A stretch of 64,000 nucleotides of DNA from Thalassobius sp. Cn5-15 (GCF_022347685.1 NZ_JAKRGF010000002.1:372001-436000), one strand, 5' to 3'. Shown: positions 35,063 through 44,779, counted from the first letter of the stretch. The notes: generated by a model from the letters alone, not told the origin. Translations and numbers: made by a program.

Positions 35063-35944
35063 ATGAAGAAGCAGAACATGGATCGCGATTGGATTGCAAC
35101 GGCCCGGACCCTGTCCGAGGCCCTCCCCTACCTGCAGCGCTTCACCGGCGCGGTGGTGGTCGTGAAATTTGGCGGCAACGCCATGGGCAATGATGAGGCG
35201 ATGGCCGAATTTGCCCGCGACATGGTTCTGATGCGACAAGTGGGCGTGAATCCTGTGATCGTGCATGGCGGCGGCCCAATGATCAATGAAATGCTGGCCA
35301 AGCTGAACATCGAAAGCGATTGGGTGCGCGGTAAGCGGGTGACCGATAAGGCCACGGTTGAGGTCGTCGAAATGGTGCTGGCTGGGATGGTCAACAAGCG
35401 TATCGTGCAGGCGATCAACCATGAAGGTGGCCGCGCCATTGGTATTTCCGGCAAAGATGACGGGCTGATGATCTGTGATGTGGATGATCCAGAGCTGGGT
35501 TTCGTCGGGCGTCCCGCCCAGATGAACGTGCAGGTGGTGCGTGATCTGTATGATGCCGGAATGATTCCGGTGATCGCCCCCGTCGGCGCAGGCCGTGAGG
35601 GCAATGAGACCTATAACGTCAACGGTGACACCGCCGCCGGTGCCATCGCGGGTGCGCTGCAGGCCGATCGCCTGCTGCTGCTCACCGACGTGGAGGGTGT
35701 CAAAGGCGCTGACGGGGCGGTTGTCACCCAGCTGAGCACCACACAGGTGCGCGACATGATCGCCGATGGTACCATCGCTGGCGGCATGATCCCGAAAACC
35801 GAAACCGCGCTTAAGGCGGTAGAAGATGGCGTGCGCGCGGTCGTTATTCAGGACGGGCGGGTGCCCAATGCCTGCCTGTTGGAGCTGTTCACCGAACACG
35901 GCGCCGGATCAATGATCCGCGGTGATGAAGCCGAGGACGTTTGA
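35063..35944 (+). CDS. argB: acetylglutamate kinase
   Basis: Phosphorylates N-acetylglutamate, the second step of arginine synthesis. The 293-residue protein has [39 protein letters not shown] (substrate side) and [25 protein letters not shown]. The N-terminal helix [22 protein letters not shown] is like arginine-sensitive hexameric forms. Start at 35063 or 35078 is not decided. The next gene starts on its stop. Confidence 0.96.
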   Translation: MKKQNMDRDWIATARTLSEALPYLQRFTGAVVVVKFGGNAMGNDEAMAEFARDMVLMRQVGVNPVIVHGGGPMINEMLAKLNIESDWVRGKRVTDKATVEVVEMVLAGMVNKRIVQAINHEGGRAIGISGKDDGLMICDVDDPELGFVGRPAQMNVQVVRDLYDAGMIPVIAPVGAGREGNETYNVNGDTAAGAIAGALQADRLLLLTDVEGVKGADGAVVTQLSTTQVRDMIADGTIAGGMIPKTETALKAVEDGVRAVVIQDGRVPNACLLELFTEHGAGSMIRGDEAEDV

Positions 35945-36579
35945 TCAGCTGGTCTGATATCGAAGATGCCGCCTCCGGGCGGCATCTTGTTATTATGGGG
36001 GCGCTCTACCCCAATGATCTGGCAGGGGTGGAAACGCTGATCCTGCTAGGTCCAAAGGAGCCGGGGTTTTGGCCACAGTTCGTCCATACGGCAGAGTATG
36101 GTGATGGCCTGCCCGATCCGATGGATCGCTGGTCCACCCGGATGATCACTGATCTGGCGACGCAATTTGACGGCCAGGCGTTTTATCCATTCGGCGGGCC
36201 ACCCTATCAGCCGTTTTATCAATGGGCGCTGGCGACAGGGCGGGCTTGGCCCTCCCCGATCAATCTGTTGGTGCATGATACAGCGGGGCTGCTGGTGTCC
36301 TATCGCGGCGCGCTGGGGCTGCCCCAGCGGTTAGAGATCCCGAAGAAGGTACCGCTGTGCCCCTGTGACAGCTGTGCAGACCAACCCTGCCGCAGCACCT
36401 GCCCTGTTGGTGCCTTTGACAGTGGGATCTATGATGTTTCTGCCTGCAAGGCCCATATCAGCAGTGCGGCTGGCAAGGTTTGTATGCGGGGGTGCCTGGC
36501 CCGCCGCGCCTGCCCGATCAGCGCCCGTTATCCACGGAACGCGGATCACAGTGCCTTTCATATGGAGGCCTTTCTATGA
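35941..36579 (+). CDS. 4Fe-4S ferredoxin-like protein
   Basis: 212-residue cytoplasmic protein with eight or more cysteines: [21 protein letters not shown] (split as [11 protein letters not shown] and STCPVGAFD, about residues 140-160), then [23 protein letters not shown]. The pattern suits one or two iron-sulfur clusters, similar to epoxyqueuosine-reductase-like ferredoxins. The N-terminal domain has [15 protein letters not shown] and [15 protein letters not shown]. The only start keeping the conserved N-terminus is a TTG at 35941 overlapping the argB stop (TTGA); an ATG at 35995 would shorten it. Confidence 0.8.
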   Translation: MISWSDIEDAASGRHLVIMGALYPNDLAGVETLILLGPKEPGFWPQFVHTAEYGDGLPDPMDRWSTRMITDLATQFDGQAFYPFGGPPYQPFYQWALATGRAWPSPINLLVHDTAGLLVSYRGALGLPQRLEIPKKVPLCPCDSCADQPCRSTCPVGAFDSGIYDVSACKAHISSAAGKVCMRGCLARRACPISARYPRNADHSAFHMEAFL

Positions 36580-37070
36580 GCCTGAAACTGATCCTTATGC
36601 GCCACGCCAAATCCGATTGGGATGATCCCACGCTAAGCGATCATCAGCGTCCGCTGAACAAACGCGGTCGTGCCTCGGCCACGGCGATGGGGGATTGGCT
36701 GCGTGAGAGACGGCATCTTCCGGACCTTGTGCTCAGCTCGGATTCTGTCCGCACTCAGGCAACGTGGGAGCGGTTGGGGATGACCGCCGAGGTACGGATG
36801 ATGCGGTCCCTCTACCTCTCGCCTGCCTTGCAGATGCTAGAGGTGTTGCGGCAGCTGCGTGACGCGCAGACGGTTTTGATGCTGGGGCACAACCCCGGCA
36901 TTGGCGATCTGGCGCAGCAATTGGCGGCGGCGGATCCGCGTGATGATGGGTTTGCCCCCTACCCCACCTGCGCCACAACGGTGTTTGGGTTTGAGGCAGA
37001 TGCTTGGGCCGGGGTGCGACCGCAGACAGGCATGGTGCTTGATTTCACCATTCCGCGGCGATTGATCTAA
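36576..37070 (+). CDS. SixA-like histidine phosphatase
   Basis: 164-residue phosphohistidine phosphatase of the SixA group. LILMRHAKSDW has the catalytic RHG-type motif (RHA), RPLNKRGRASA the next conserved arginine, VLMLGHNPGIG the second histidine. Such enzymes dephosphorylate histidine phosphotransfer proteins. ATGA overlap with the ferredoxin gene; GGAGG lies 8 bases upstream. No PTS or phosphorelay gene is adjacent. Confidence 0.9.
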   Translation: MSLKLILMRHAKSDWDDPTLSDHQRPLNKRGRASATAMGDWLRERRHLPDLVLSSDSVRTQATWERLGMTAEVRMMRSLYLSPALQMLEVLRQLRDAQTVLMLGHNPGIGDLAQQLAAADPRDDGFAPYPTCATTVFGFEADAWAGVRPQTGMVLDFTIPRRLI

Positions 37071-37123
37071 GCGCCTTGGAATTTGCCCCAAATTCCCAGC
37101 CGCTTTTCTAACGCCAGAACAGC

Positions 37124-37153
37124 AAAACGGCGCCCTCTTGGGGCGCCGTTTCT
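37124..37153. terminator. bidirectional terminator between SixA-like gene and bztD
   Basis: AAACGGCGCCC (37125-37135) pairs with GGGCGCCGTTT (37141-37151), 11 pairs with a 5-base loop. It sits between two convergent operons. Confidence 0.9.
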
Positions 37154-37173
37154 GTATCGTATCAGAGGTTTTC

Positions 37174-37965
37174 TTAGTGGCCCAAGATCTGGCTGAGGAA
37201 CAGCTTGGTCCGCTCGCTCTTGGGGTTGTTGAAGAACTCTTCCGGTTCGTTCTGTTCCACGATTTGCCCCTGATCCATAAAGATTACCCGGTTTGCCACC
37301 TGACGGGCAAAGCCCATTTCGTGGGTCACACACAGCATGGTCATACCCTCTTCGGCCAGTTCGATCATGGTGTCGAGCACCTCTTTGATCATCTCTGGGT
37401 CCAGCGCCGAGGTGGGTTCATCAAACAGCATGATACGCGGCATCATGCAGAGCGAACGCGCAATCGCCACACGCTGCTGCTGACCACCAGACAGCTGACC
37501 GGGATATTTGTTCGCCTGATCGGGGATTTTCACCTTCTCAAGGAAGTGCATTGCACGCTCTTCGGCCTCTTTCTTGGGCGTTTTACGCACCCAAATCGGG
37601 GCCAGCGTACAGTTTTCCAAAATGGTCAGATGCGGGAACAGGTTGAAGTGCTGAAACACCATGCCAACCTCGGACCGGATCTTGTCGATGTTTTTCAGGT
37701 CATTGGACAGTTCTGTACCATCAACGATGATCTTGCCCTGCTGGTGTTCCTCCAGCGCGTTCAGGCAGCGGATCAGGGTCGATTTACCCGACCCCGAGGG
37801 GCCTGCGATAACGATACGTTCACCCTGATTGACGGTCAGGTTGATGTCGCGCAGCACATGGAACGCACCGTACCATTTGTTCATCCCGGTGATGTCGATT
37901 GCGACCTCATCCGAGACTTGCATTTTGGTGCGGTCAATTGCGCGGTCGATTGCCAGTTCAGACAT
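37174..37965 (-). CDS. bztD: glutamate/glutamine/aspartate/asparagine ABC transporter ATPase
   Basis: 263-residue ABC ATPase of the polar amino acid uptake system. Walker [11 protein letters not shown]-loop [12 protein letters not shown], signature [15 protein letters not shown], Walker [13 protein letters not shown], and switch His in VTHEMGFA. Last gene of the bztABCD order and 12 bases after bztC. The N-terminus has about 20 extra residues compared with GlnQ, as in BztD/AapP. Confidence 0.95.
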   Translation of the reverse strand: MSELAIDRAIDRTKMQVSDEVAIDITGMNKWYGAFHVLRDINLTVNQGERIVIAGPSGSGKSTLIRCLNALEEHQQGKIIVDGTELSNDLKNIDKIRSEVGMVFQHFNLFPHLTILENCTLAPIWVRKTPKKEAEERAMHFLEKVKIPDQANKYPGQLSGGQQQRVAIARSLCMMPRIMLFDEPTSALDPEMIKEVLDTMIELAEEGMTMLCVTHEMGFARQVANRVIFMDQGQIVEQNEPEEFFNNPKSERTKLFLSQILGH

Positions 37966-37977
37966 ATGTTGAACTCC

Positions 37978-39273
37978 TTAACGGTGATCGGTGGCGAGGC
38001 GACGCTCGAGCCACTGTGAGTATTGAGAGATGCCGTAGCAGACGACAAAGAACAAAAGCGCGGCAAAGCCCAGCAGTTCCCAGTAGACGCCGTTCCATTC
38101 GGTGGACGCCAAAATTGGGCCGCGGATCATACCGACCAGATCAAACATCGAGATCACCGAAACCAGTGTGGTGTCTTTGAACAGGCCAACGGCCACATTC
38201 ACGATACCGGGGATCGAGATTTTCAATGCTTGCGGCAGGATAATCAGACGCATCGCTTCGGGATAGGCCAGGCCAAGGCTGTCTGCCGCTTCGTACTGCC
38301 CTTTCGGTAATGCGGCCAGACCGCCCCGGATCACTTCGGCGATATAGGCCGAGGAGAACAGGGTGATCATGATCACAACGCGCAGGAACAGGTCCACCGT
38401 GCTATCTGGTGGGAAGAAGTAAGACAACATCACCGAGGCGACAAAGAGCAGCGTGATCAGCGGCACGCCGCGCACGAACTCGATGAAGACCACACAGATG
38501 CCTTTGATCAGCGGCATGTTGGACTGACGCCCCAGTGCCAGCGCGATACCCAAGGGCAGCGACAGCGACACACAGGTGACGCCCAGCATTAGGTTCAGCA
38601 TGAACCCGCCAAGGTCACGGCTGGGCACCGCCTGCAGCACAGCATTATCCGATGCGCCCTCAGGGATCAGCGCCCCGCCCACGTACCACACCACCAGCGC
38701 GGCACCAATGGCACCGATGAAGCCAAGAGCGAAGTTGTCACGCCCAAGGGTGCGGAACACCAGCCCGGCACCGACGAAACCCAAGAGGCCCACGACAGGC
38801 GCCAGGATCGTTCCGCCCCAGATCAGCCAGTAGGCAATAAACGGGTAAAGCGCGGTGAAGATCAGCAACTTGCGCGGCAAGTCAAAGAACAGTACCGGCG
38901 CAGCGGCAACCAGCAACAGAACCACAGCAAGGTTCGGGCGCCAGTATTCCGATGCCGGATATTTGAAACCATAGAGCAACTGGTGCCAGCGTTCGGTCAG
39001 GACCGAGAAACAAGCGCCGGTTTCACCCTGCAGGATTTCGCGACATTCCGACAGGCTGCCGGTGGTCCACAGACCATTCATCACCCAAGGCAGAACCTGC
39101 CCGAGGATCATGTAGATCACATAGAAGGACGCAACGGTCAGCAATGTGTTGGCGGGGGTGGAGAACAAGTTCTCACGCAGCCATTTAACCGGACCCACGG
39201 AGTTTGCGGGCGGATCCAGCTGCGGCAGTGTGCCTTCGGCGACGAAGGCAATCGAATCTTTCGGTGTTGCCAT
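37978..39273 (-). CDS. bztC: amino acid ABC transporter permease BztC
   Basis: 431-residue permease with about eight or nine membrane segments. The C-terminal half has the binding-protein-dependent permease core: FIEFVRGVPLITLLFVAS and AYIAEVIRGGLAALPKGQYEAADSLG (EAA loop, split as AYIAEVIRGG and PKGQYEAADSLGL). The long N-terminal half is characteristic of BztC/AapM rather than GlnP. It pairs with BztB and follows it by 3 bases. Confidence 0.95.
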   Translation of the reverse strand: MATPKDSIAFVAEGTLPQLDPPANSVGPVKWLRENLFSTPANTLLTVASFYVIYMILGQVLPWVMNGLWTTGSLSECREILQGETGACFSVLTERWHQLLYGFKYPASEYWRPNLAVVLLLVAAAPVLFFDLPRKLLIFTALYPFIAYWLIWGGTILAPVVGLLGFVGAGLVFRTLGRDNFALGFIGAIGAALVVWYVGGALIPEGASDNAVLQAVPSRDLGGFMLNLMLGVTCVSLSLPLGIALALGRQSNMPLIKGICVVFIEFVRGVPLITLLFVASVMLSYFFPPDSTVDLFLRVVIMITLFSSAYIAEVIRGGLAALPKGQYEAADSLGLAYPEAMRLIILPQALKISIPGIVNVAVGLFKDTTLVSVISMFDLVGMIRGPILASTEWNGVYWELLGFAALLFFVVCYGISQYSQWLERRLATDHR

Positions 39274-39276
39274 GTC

Positions 39277-40509
39277 TCAGCGCTCCTTCAGCTTCACGGA
39301 TGCGTTGTAGAAGTTCATCGCCATCGAGATCAGCAGCGATGCGGTCAGATAGAACAGCATCAACAGCAGAACACATTCAATCGCGCGACCTGTCTGGTTC
39401 AGGGTGATCCCGCCCAGCGTTGCGGTGATATCCGCATAGCCCACGGCGATCGCCAGCGAAGAGTTCTTGGTGATATTGAGGAACTGCGAAATCAGCGGCG
39501 GGATGATCACCCGCAGCGCCTGCGGCAGGACCACCAAATTCATGATCCGACCCGAGCGCAGCCCCAATGCAGCGGCGGCTTCGGTCTGGCCTTTGTTAAT
39601 AGCCTGAATACCAGCACGCACGTTTTCCGCAATGAAGGCACCGGTATAGATCGACAGGGCGAACCACAGGGCAATCAGCGGGCCACCGACCTTGATGCCG
39701 CCTTTGAAGTTGAAGCCTTTCAGCGCCGGCACTTCAAAGGTCAGCCCCATCACCAGCATCAGCACGGCGAAGGGCACAAACCACGCAGCCAAAATGGGCA
39801 GCAGGGTGCGCGGGCGCACGCCGGTTGCCTCTTGCTTGGCGTTGGCGCGGGATGTGATCTGGCGGGTGATCACCAGCGACAGGACAAAACCGGCCAGCAC
39901 CAGAATCCAGTTCATCGCCGCATTGGCAAAGATACCGTTCTGGAAATAGGGCATCGGGATGTAGACGCCGCGATTGGTGAAGGCAAAGAGGTCCAGCACC
40001 ATGCCTGCAGTGGCGTCATCACCGCGGAAATCACGCGGAGCCGGCATCACAGCGGTCATGATGGTGAAGATGATGATGATCCAGATCAGCACCGGAATAT
40101 TCCGGAAGATCTCGACGTAGACGGCCATCAGTTTGGACACCAGCCAGTTGTTCGACAGGCGCAAAACACCCGCAATCACGCCAAATACGGTGGCCGTGAT
40201 ACATGCCAAGACGGCCACCAGCAGGGTGTTCAGGATCCCGACCAGCGCCGCTTTGGCGTGGGAGGATTGGCTGTCGTATTCGACAAGCCGCTGGTTGATG
40301 TCATAACCAGCCGGGTCGCCGAGGAAACCATAAGAGATGTTGAGGCCCGCAGCGCGCAGGTTCTGGATCAGGTTGTTGCCCAGAAACCAGATGCACAGCG
40401 CAAGCATAATGGCAGCGATCGCCTGAAAAGTCAGCGAACGATACCGGGTGTCATAAATCAGCATAGATAGCCGAAACGACGCCTTGGGAGGGTCGGTGAG
40501 AGTTGTCAT
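39277..40509 (-). CDS. bztB: amino acid ABC transporter permease BztB
   Basis: 410-residue permease with about eight membrane segments, including an inserted region near residues 60-230 seen in BztB/AapQ. The permease core shows YVEIFRNIPVLIWIIIIF early and, later, AFIAENVRAGIQAINKG then QTEAAAALGLRSG, the EAA loop that contacts the ATPase. Forms the channel with BztC. The gene is separated from bztA by a hairpin. Confidence 0.95.
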   Translation of the reverse strand: MTTLTDPPKASFRLSMLIYDTRYRSLTFQAIAAIMLALCIWFLGNNLIQNLRAAGLNISYGFLGDPAGYDINQRLVEYDSQSSHAKAALVGILNTLLVAVLACITATVFGVIAGVLRLSNNWLVSKLMAVYVEIFRNIPVLIWIIIIFTIMTAVMPAPRDFRGDDATAGMVLDLFAFTNRGVYIPMPYFQNGIFANAAMNWILVLAGFVLSLVITRQITSRANAKQEATGVRPRTLLPILAAWFVPFAVLMLVMGLTFEVPALKGFNFKGGIKVGGPLIALWFALSIYTGAFIAENVRAGIQAINKGQTEAAAALGLRSGRIMNLVVLPQALRVIIPPLISQFLNITKNSSLAIAVGYADITATLGGITLNQTGRAIECVLLLMLFYLTASLLISMAMNFYNASVKLKER

Positions 40510-40593
40510 TTGGGAATTCCCCGTCTGTCGACCTTGTTATTTTATAGCCGTTTTGCCGGCCTTTTGGTCGAACTTTTTACCTGTCAGTAGGTC

Positions 40594-40621
40594 AAAGGGC
40601 GCAGCTTGCGCCGCGCCCTTT
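40594..40621 (-). promoter_or_regulatory. intercistronic hairpin between bztA and bztB
   Basis: AAAGGGCGC (40594-40602) pairs perfectly with GCGCCCTTT (40613-40621), 15 bases after the bztA stop. Such hairpins after the binding-protein gene usually protect its message and reduce read-through so the binding protein is made in excess; here only a few Ts follow, so it is at most a partial terminator. Confidence 0.65.
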
Positions 40622-40635
40622 AACGTTAGATGTAT

Positions 40636-41652
40636 TTAGCGGAACGGCGGCGAGTACAGCAGACCACCGTCCTTGTAGGATGCGTTCAAGCCACGCGACA
40701 GAGCGATCGGGGTTGCTTCGCCGATGTTCTTTTCGAACAGTTCGCCGTAGTTGCCGCCTGCCATGATGGCTTTCTTCGCCCAGTCTGCGTCCAGACCCAG
40801 CATCGCGCCCAGGGTGCCTTCGGAACCCAGCAGACGGTTGGTTTCAGGAACGTCGGTGCCTGCTGCCAGCTCTGCTACGTTGGCGGAGGTCACGCCCAGC
40901 TCTTCAGCGGAGATCAGCGCATTCAAAGTCCAGCGAACAACATCGCCCCACTCGTTGTCGCCATGACGGACCAGCGGGCCCAGCGGCTCTTTGGAGATGA
41001 TTTCGGGCAGAACAACGTGCTCACCCGGTGCTTCGAAGGTGGCGCGGGTTGCGGCCAGACCCGAGGCGTCGGTGGTGTAAACGTCACAGGCGCCGGACAG
41101 GTACTGCTGCTGCGATTCTGCGTTGGTTTCTACCGGAACAGGCTCATAGCTGATGTTGTTGGAACGGAAGAAGTCCGCCAGGTTCAGCTCGGTGGTGGTG
41201 CCGGTCTGGATACAAACAGTCGCGCCGTCCAGCTCCTTGGCCGAGGATACACCCAGCTCTTTGGGAACCATGAAGCCCTGACCATCGTAGTAGTTCACAC
41301 CAACGAATTCAAACTTCAGGTCGACATCGCGCGAGAAAGTCCATGTGGTGTTACGCGCCAGCATGTCGATTTCACCCGACGCCAGAGCGGTAAAGCGGGT
41401 TTTACCGGTGGTCGGTACGAATTCCACGGCGGCCGGATCACCCAGAACAGCGGCAGCTACAGCGCGGCACATACCAACGTCGAAGCCTTCCCAGTTGCCG
41501 TTTGCGTCGGGGGCAGCGAAGCCAACCAGACCGGTGGTCACGCCGCAGTTCAGCTTGCCGCGCGCTTTGACGTCGTCAAGCGTACCAGCAGCCGCTGCAC
41601 CAGCGGCCAGACCAGCAACGGTCAGCGCGCCAAGAAATACGGATTTTTTCAT
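40636..41652 (-). CDS. bztA: periplasmic amino acid-binding protein BztA
   Basis: 338-residue solute-binding protein for glutamate, glutamine, aspartate and asparagine. Signal peptide MKKSVFLGALTVAGLAAGAA with cleavage after AAA (about residue 22). The mature part matches the family: ARGKLNCGVTTGLVGFAAP, GFDVGMCRAVAAAVLGD, ATVCIQTGTTTELNLADFF. The ATG at 41652 follows GAGG and opens the signal peptide. First gene of bztABCD, with about 220 bases of leader before it. Confidence 0.96.
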   Translation of the reverse strand: MKKSVFLGALTVAGLAAGAAAAGTLDDVKARGKLNCGVTTGLVGFAAPDANGNWEGFDVGMCRAVAAAVLGDPAAVEFVPTTGKTRFTALASGEIDMLARNTTWTFSRDVDLKFEFVGVNYYDGQGFMVPKELGVSSAKELDGATVCIQTGTTTELNLADFFRSNNISYEPVPVETNAESQQQYLSGACDVYTTDASGLAATRATFEAPGEHVVLPEIISKEPLGPLVRHGDNEWGDVVRWTLNALISAEELGVTSANVAELAAGTDVPETNRLLGSEGTLGAMLGLDADWAKKAIMAGGNYGELFEKNIGEATPIALSRGLNASYKDGGLLYSPPFR

Positions 41653-41819
41653 GTTTACCTCTTCCTGATTATCCGCCCTGCTTTGGGCGGTTATGCTTCG
41701 GTCCGTAGTCTTAGCATTGATAACACTTAGGCCAGAACCGTGGGCGATAAAGCCGAGACATTGCCCGGCAATTCCAAAACATTGGGCGAATTCATCGCTA
41801 AAGGTCAAGACGCAGTTCA

Positions 41820-41842
41820 CAAAAACCGAAGCATTGTCGGTT
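41820..41842 (-). terminator. probable terminator of the ATP12 operon
   Basis: Minus strand: AACCGA and TCGGTT (41842-41837 and 41829-41824) form a six-pair stem followed by TTTTT, 30 bases past the ATP12 gene stop. Confidence 0.6.
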
Positions 41843-41871
41843 CTTTCACAGAAGACGTCGGTATTTGCCTA

Positions 41872-42600
41872 TTAATCAATACCTACATCAAAGGGTTGGC
41901 ACAGGTCGAAAAATGCCTTGGCGTGTAGGAACTCCGCGCGCTTCTTGGCCGCCTGTTCTGTGGCCTCATCATCGGCGCCCCACTGCTCTTCCTGCCAGGT
42001 CTCATCGACACGGGACAGATCCCAAATCGCGGCGATCTCCTGCTGGTTGAACGCGGCAGCAAAGGCAAGAACGAGAGAGCCGGAAATGCCGACCAGATCA
42101 TGGAAGGCCGCCAGCTGAAAGTTGTCCATTTTGTGCACATTTTTAGCCAATTTGGCTAGGGATACCGCATCCTGCGCCACATGCATGATACCTCCACTGG
42201 TTGCCAGACGGGCACCGAAAGTCTGATCCGCCCAATCCAGCATTGGATCCCAGAGCGCCGCCTGACGGTCGATCAGTTCTGCTGGAGACGTAGCGCGATA
42301 ACACAGCAGATCCGTGCCGCCGTATTCCGCCAACATCGCCGCAACCTCATCGTGCTGCGTTGCCACCTTGTCCAGCGCAGAGTTGGCGGTACGGGTGAAC
42401 GGCATATTTGCGGGGTCCACTTCGCCCTCTTGGGCCTCCCATTCCTGCGCGATCGCCTCTGCCAAAGCGCGAGTCGGGAGAATCACCAGCGTTTTTGCCG
42501 GTGTCCGCACGGGCCGCCCGTCCAGTTCCACCCGGAAACCGCCGTCAACCTCGGCAACTTTGGCCTCTTTCCAGAACCGTTTGGGTTTCATGATGCTCAT
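41872..42600 (-). CDS. ATP12-family F1-ATPase assembly chaperone
   Basis: 242-residue protein of the ATP12 family, which in mitochondria chaperones the alpha subunit of F1-ATPase and is conserved in alphaproteobacteria. RFWKEAKVAEVDGGFRVELDGRPVRTPAK near the N-terminus (here RFWKEAKV and VELDGRPVRTPAK), then EWEAQEGEVDPANMPFTR and LLCYRATSPAELIDRQ. GGAG lies before the ATG, whose position is 3 bases after the HAD gene stop. Confidence 0.92.
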   Translation of the reverse strand: MSIMKPKRFWKEAKVAEVDGGFRVELDGRPVRTPAKTLVILPTRALAEAIAQEWEAQEGEVDPANMPFTRTANSALDKVATQHDEVAAMLAEYGGTDLLCYRATSPAELIDRQAALWDPMLDWADQTFGARLATSGGIMHVAQDAVSLAKLAKNVHKMDNFQLAAFHDLVGISGSLVLAFAAAFNQQEIAAIWDLSRVDETWQEEQWGADDEATEQAAKKRAEFLHAKAFFDLCQPFDVGID

Positions 42601-42603
42601 GTC

Positions 42604-43284
42604 TCAACTCTCCCAGATCTTTTCAATTGCAGCCGGCAGATCGCGGAAATCGCTGACCACCTGATCCGCCAAGGGCGCCAGACGCGCCACGTCATGATAA
42701 CCCCAATCGACTGCAATGGCAGCGACACCCGCCGCGCCTGCCATTTCCATGTCAAATACCGTGTCACCGATCATCACCGCGTTACCCGCGGTCAGTCCCA
42801 TTTCACTCAGCGCCGCTTCGATCATCGCGGGATGCGGCTTGGAGGGATGATGGTCCGCCACCTGCTGGGTCAGAAACATACGTTCCAGCCCGTGGCCGGC
42901 CAGCAGCGCATCAAGGCCGCGACGCGATTTGCCGGTCGCGATCCCCAACAGATAGTGATCCACCGCTGCCAGTTGATCCAGCACCGTGCGGGCATGTGGG
43001 TAAAAGGGCGAGGATTGCGCAGATCCCTGTTCAGCGCGGATCTGCATATAGGCCTGTTTATAACCCTCAACGATCAAAGCCTGATCCTGCGCCGTCATAT
43101 CCGGTGCCAGCTCGGCCACCGCAATGGGCAGCGACAGGCCAACGATCGAGAGGGTTGCCGCGCGGCTGGGGGGCGCCGCGCCCACGCCCTGAAAGGCACG
43201 TCTCATTGATTCAAGTATATGGGCCTGACTGTCCACCAGCGTGCCATCCACATCAAAGAGGATCAGCCGCAGGTCAGCACTCAT
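42604..43284 (-). CDS. HAD-family hydrolase (phosphoglycolate phosphatase-like)
   Basis: 226-residue HAD-superfamily phosphatase of subfamily IA. Motif I LFDVDGTLVDSQ has the nucleophile Asp; motif II is IATGKS; motif III/IV region is KPHPAMIEAAL and MIGDTVFDMEMA. Substrate is unknown; phosphoglycolate-type activity is the usual guess. It starts as ATGA on the rluC stop in a chain crcB-rluC-HAD-ATP12. Confidence 0.9.
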   Translation of the reverse strand: MSADLRLILFDVDGTLVDSQAHILESMRRAFQGVGAAPPSRAATLSIVGLSLPIAVAELAPDMTAQDQALIVEGYKQAYMQIRAEQGSAQSSPFYPHARTVLDQLAAVDHYLLGIATGKSRRGLDALLAGHGLERMFLTQQVADHHPSKPHPAMIEAALSEMGLTAGNAVMIGDTVFDMEMAGAAGVAAIAVDWGYHDVARLAPLADQVVSDFRDLPAAIEKIWES

Positions 43285-44327
43285 CGCAGACCCTCAAACG
43301 GGTCGTGTTCGATCAGGTCCTCGGACCAGCCCAGCGTGTCCCAGCTGTGCGCCATGTGATCAGGCAACGGCGCCTCAATGGAGGTGACCTTGCCGGTGAT
43401 CGGATGTTCAAACTGCATCTGACGGGCGTGCAGGTGCAGCTTCTTGGAAATCACCCCCCCCAGTTGAGCGCCCCAGCCATCGCCAAGATTTTCCTGACCA
43501 GATCCGCCATATTTGCCATCCCCAATAATGGGATGGCCGATCTCGGACATATGGGCGCGCAGCTGGTGGGTCCGGCCGGTCACCGGTTCCATCGCGACCC
43601 AAGCGGCGCGGCTGGCCACACGGTAGAGCGTCGCATAAAGCGTATGCGCGCGTTTGGCCCCATCGGTGCGATCCACTTCGCGGGGGTGGACGCAGATCAT
43701 CTTCTCGCCCTCGCCCTGTCGGCCGTGCCCCGGCGCCTTCACCAGCCCGTATTTCACTTCGCCCAGATAGGGCGTCGGCACACCGGCAACCAAAGCCCAG
43801 TAGATCTTGCGCGTCTGTTTATGGCGAATCGCGGCCGTCAGCGCCTGCGCCACCTGACGGGTACGCGCCAGCAACAGAACACCGGAGGTATCTTTATCAA
43901 GGCGGTGCACCAGTCGCGGCTTTTCCTCAAACCCGAACTTTAACGCCTCTGCCAGACCATCGACATGGCGTTTCTGCTTGCTGCCACCTTGGGTCGGCAG
44001 ACCAGCGGGTTTGTTGATCGCGATGATATGATCGTCGCGGTAGAGTACAGTCGACTGGATCAGCTTCTCATCCGCTGGGGAAACCTTGGGCTTTGCGGGT
44101 TCTTTGGGCTGCTCAGAAGCATCGGGCAGAGGCGGGATGCGGACGTTCTGACCGACCTCGAGCCGCGTTGCGGGCTTCACCCGCGCACTGTCAACGCGCA
44201 GTTCACCCTTGCGGCACATCTTTTCGATCCGAATCTGCGACACATGCGGGAACATCCGCTTCAGCCAGCGGTCCAGCCGCTGATCGCCGTCACCCGGCCC
44301 CACTGTGATCATCTGTACACGGCTCAT
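43281..44327 (-). CDS. rluC: RluA-family 23S rRNA pseudouridine synthase
   Basis: 348-residue pseudouridine synthase. N-terminal S4 domain (RLDRWLKRMFPHVSQIRIEK) and catalytic domain with RLVHRLDKDTSGVLLLA, where the Asp of RLDKDTSG is the nucleophile, then GRTHQLRAHMSEIGHPIIGD. Similar to RluC, which modifies 23S rRNA. The ATG at 44327 overlaps the crcB stop (ATGA). Confidence 0.92.
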   Translation of the reverse strand: MSRVQMITVGPGDGDQRLDRWLKRMFPHVSQIRIEKMCRKGELRVDSARVKPATRLEVGQNVRIPPLPDASEQPKEPAKPKVSPADEKLIQSTVLYRDDHIIAINKPAGLPTQGGSKQKRHVDGLAEALKFGFEEKPRLVHRLDKDTSGVLLLARTRQVAQALTAAIRHKQTRKIYWALVAGVPTPYLGEVKYGLVKAPGHGRQGEGEKMICVHPREVDRTDGAKRAHTLYATLYRVASRAAWVAMEPVTGRTHQLRAHMSEIGHPIIGDGKYGGSGQENLGDGWGAQLGGVISKKLHLHARQMQFEHPITGKVTSIEAPLPDHMAHSWDTLGWSEDLIEHDPFEGLR

Positions 44328-44701
44328 GCCAACACCCATCGCATTGCGTAAACGCCCAAAATCAAAGCTGCCAGCGAACAGACCACCGACACCCCGACAT
44401 ACAGCGCCGCCCACCCCACCTGTCCGCGCTCGAACAATGTGTAGGCTTCCAAAGAAAAGGCCGAAAACGTGGTAAAGCCGCCCAAAACACCGGTCATTAG
44501 CACCGGATTGAGGTGGCTCAGCCCGCGCTGACCCAGAAACACCACCGCCATCCCCATAAGACCAGACCCCAGCACATTCACAAACAGGACGCCCAGCGGA
44601 AAGCCCGCGCCGACCAGCTTGAAAATCGCCACGCCCGAGAGGTAACGCAAAACAGCGCCCACTGCCCCGCCAAGGGCCACATGCAAAGCGGTGATAAACA
44701 T
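44324..44701 (-). CDS. crcB: fluoride exporter CrcB/Fluc
   Basis: 125-residue four-segment membrane protein, a dual-topology fluoride channel. GGAVGAVLRYL, GTLFVN-type segment PLGVLFVNVLGSGLMG and GGFTTFSAFSLEAY are the conserved blocks (the last carries the fluoride-track Phe/Ser residues). AGGAGAGG precedes the ATG at 44701. I could not recognise a fluoride riboswitch in the 78 bases upstream. Confidence 0.93.
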   Translation of the reverse strand: MFITALHVALGGAVGAVLRYLSGVAIFKLVGAGFPLGVLFVNVLGSGLMGMAVVFLGQRGLSHLNPVLMTGVLGGFTTFSAFSLEAYTLFERGQVGWAALYVGVSVVCSLAALILGVYAMRWVLA

Positions 44702-44779
44702 GGCGCCTCTCCTGCGGGCTGGACGCTGCATTGTCAAGTTTTACAGCAGGCTCTGGCGCCATGCGTGCGTTGCATAGCC

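Noticed and set aside
38983-40470. Very long plus-strand frames antisense to bztB/bztC, aroG and rpoA
   Set aside because: They are shadows of high-GC coding genes on the minus strand; composition is His/Gln/Arg rich and no start sites fit.
44702-44779. Possible fluoride riboswitch before crcB
   Set aside because: The 78 bases lack the conserved crcB-motif pseudoknot sequence; only an ordinary ribosome-binding site and a TTGACA are visible.
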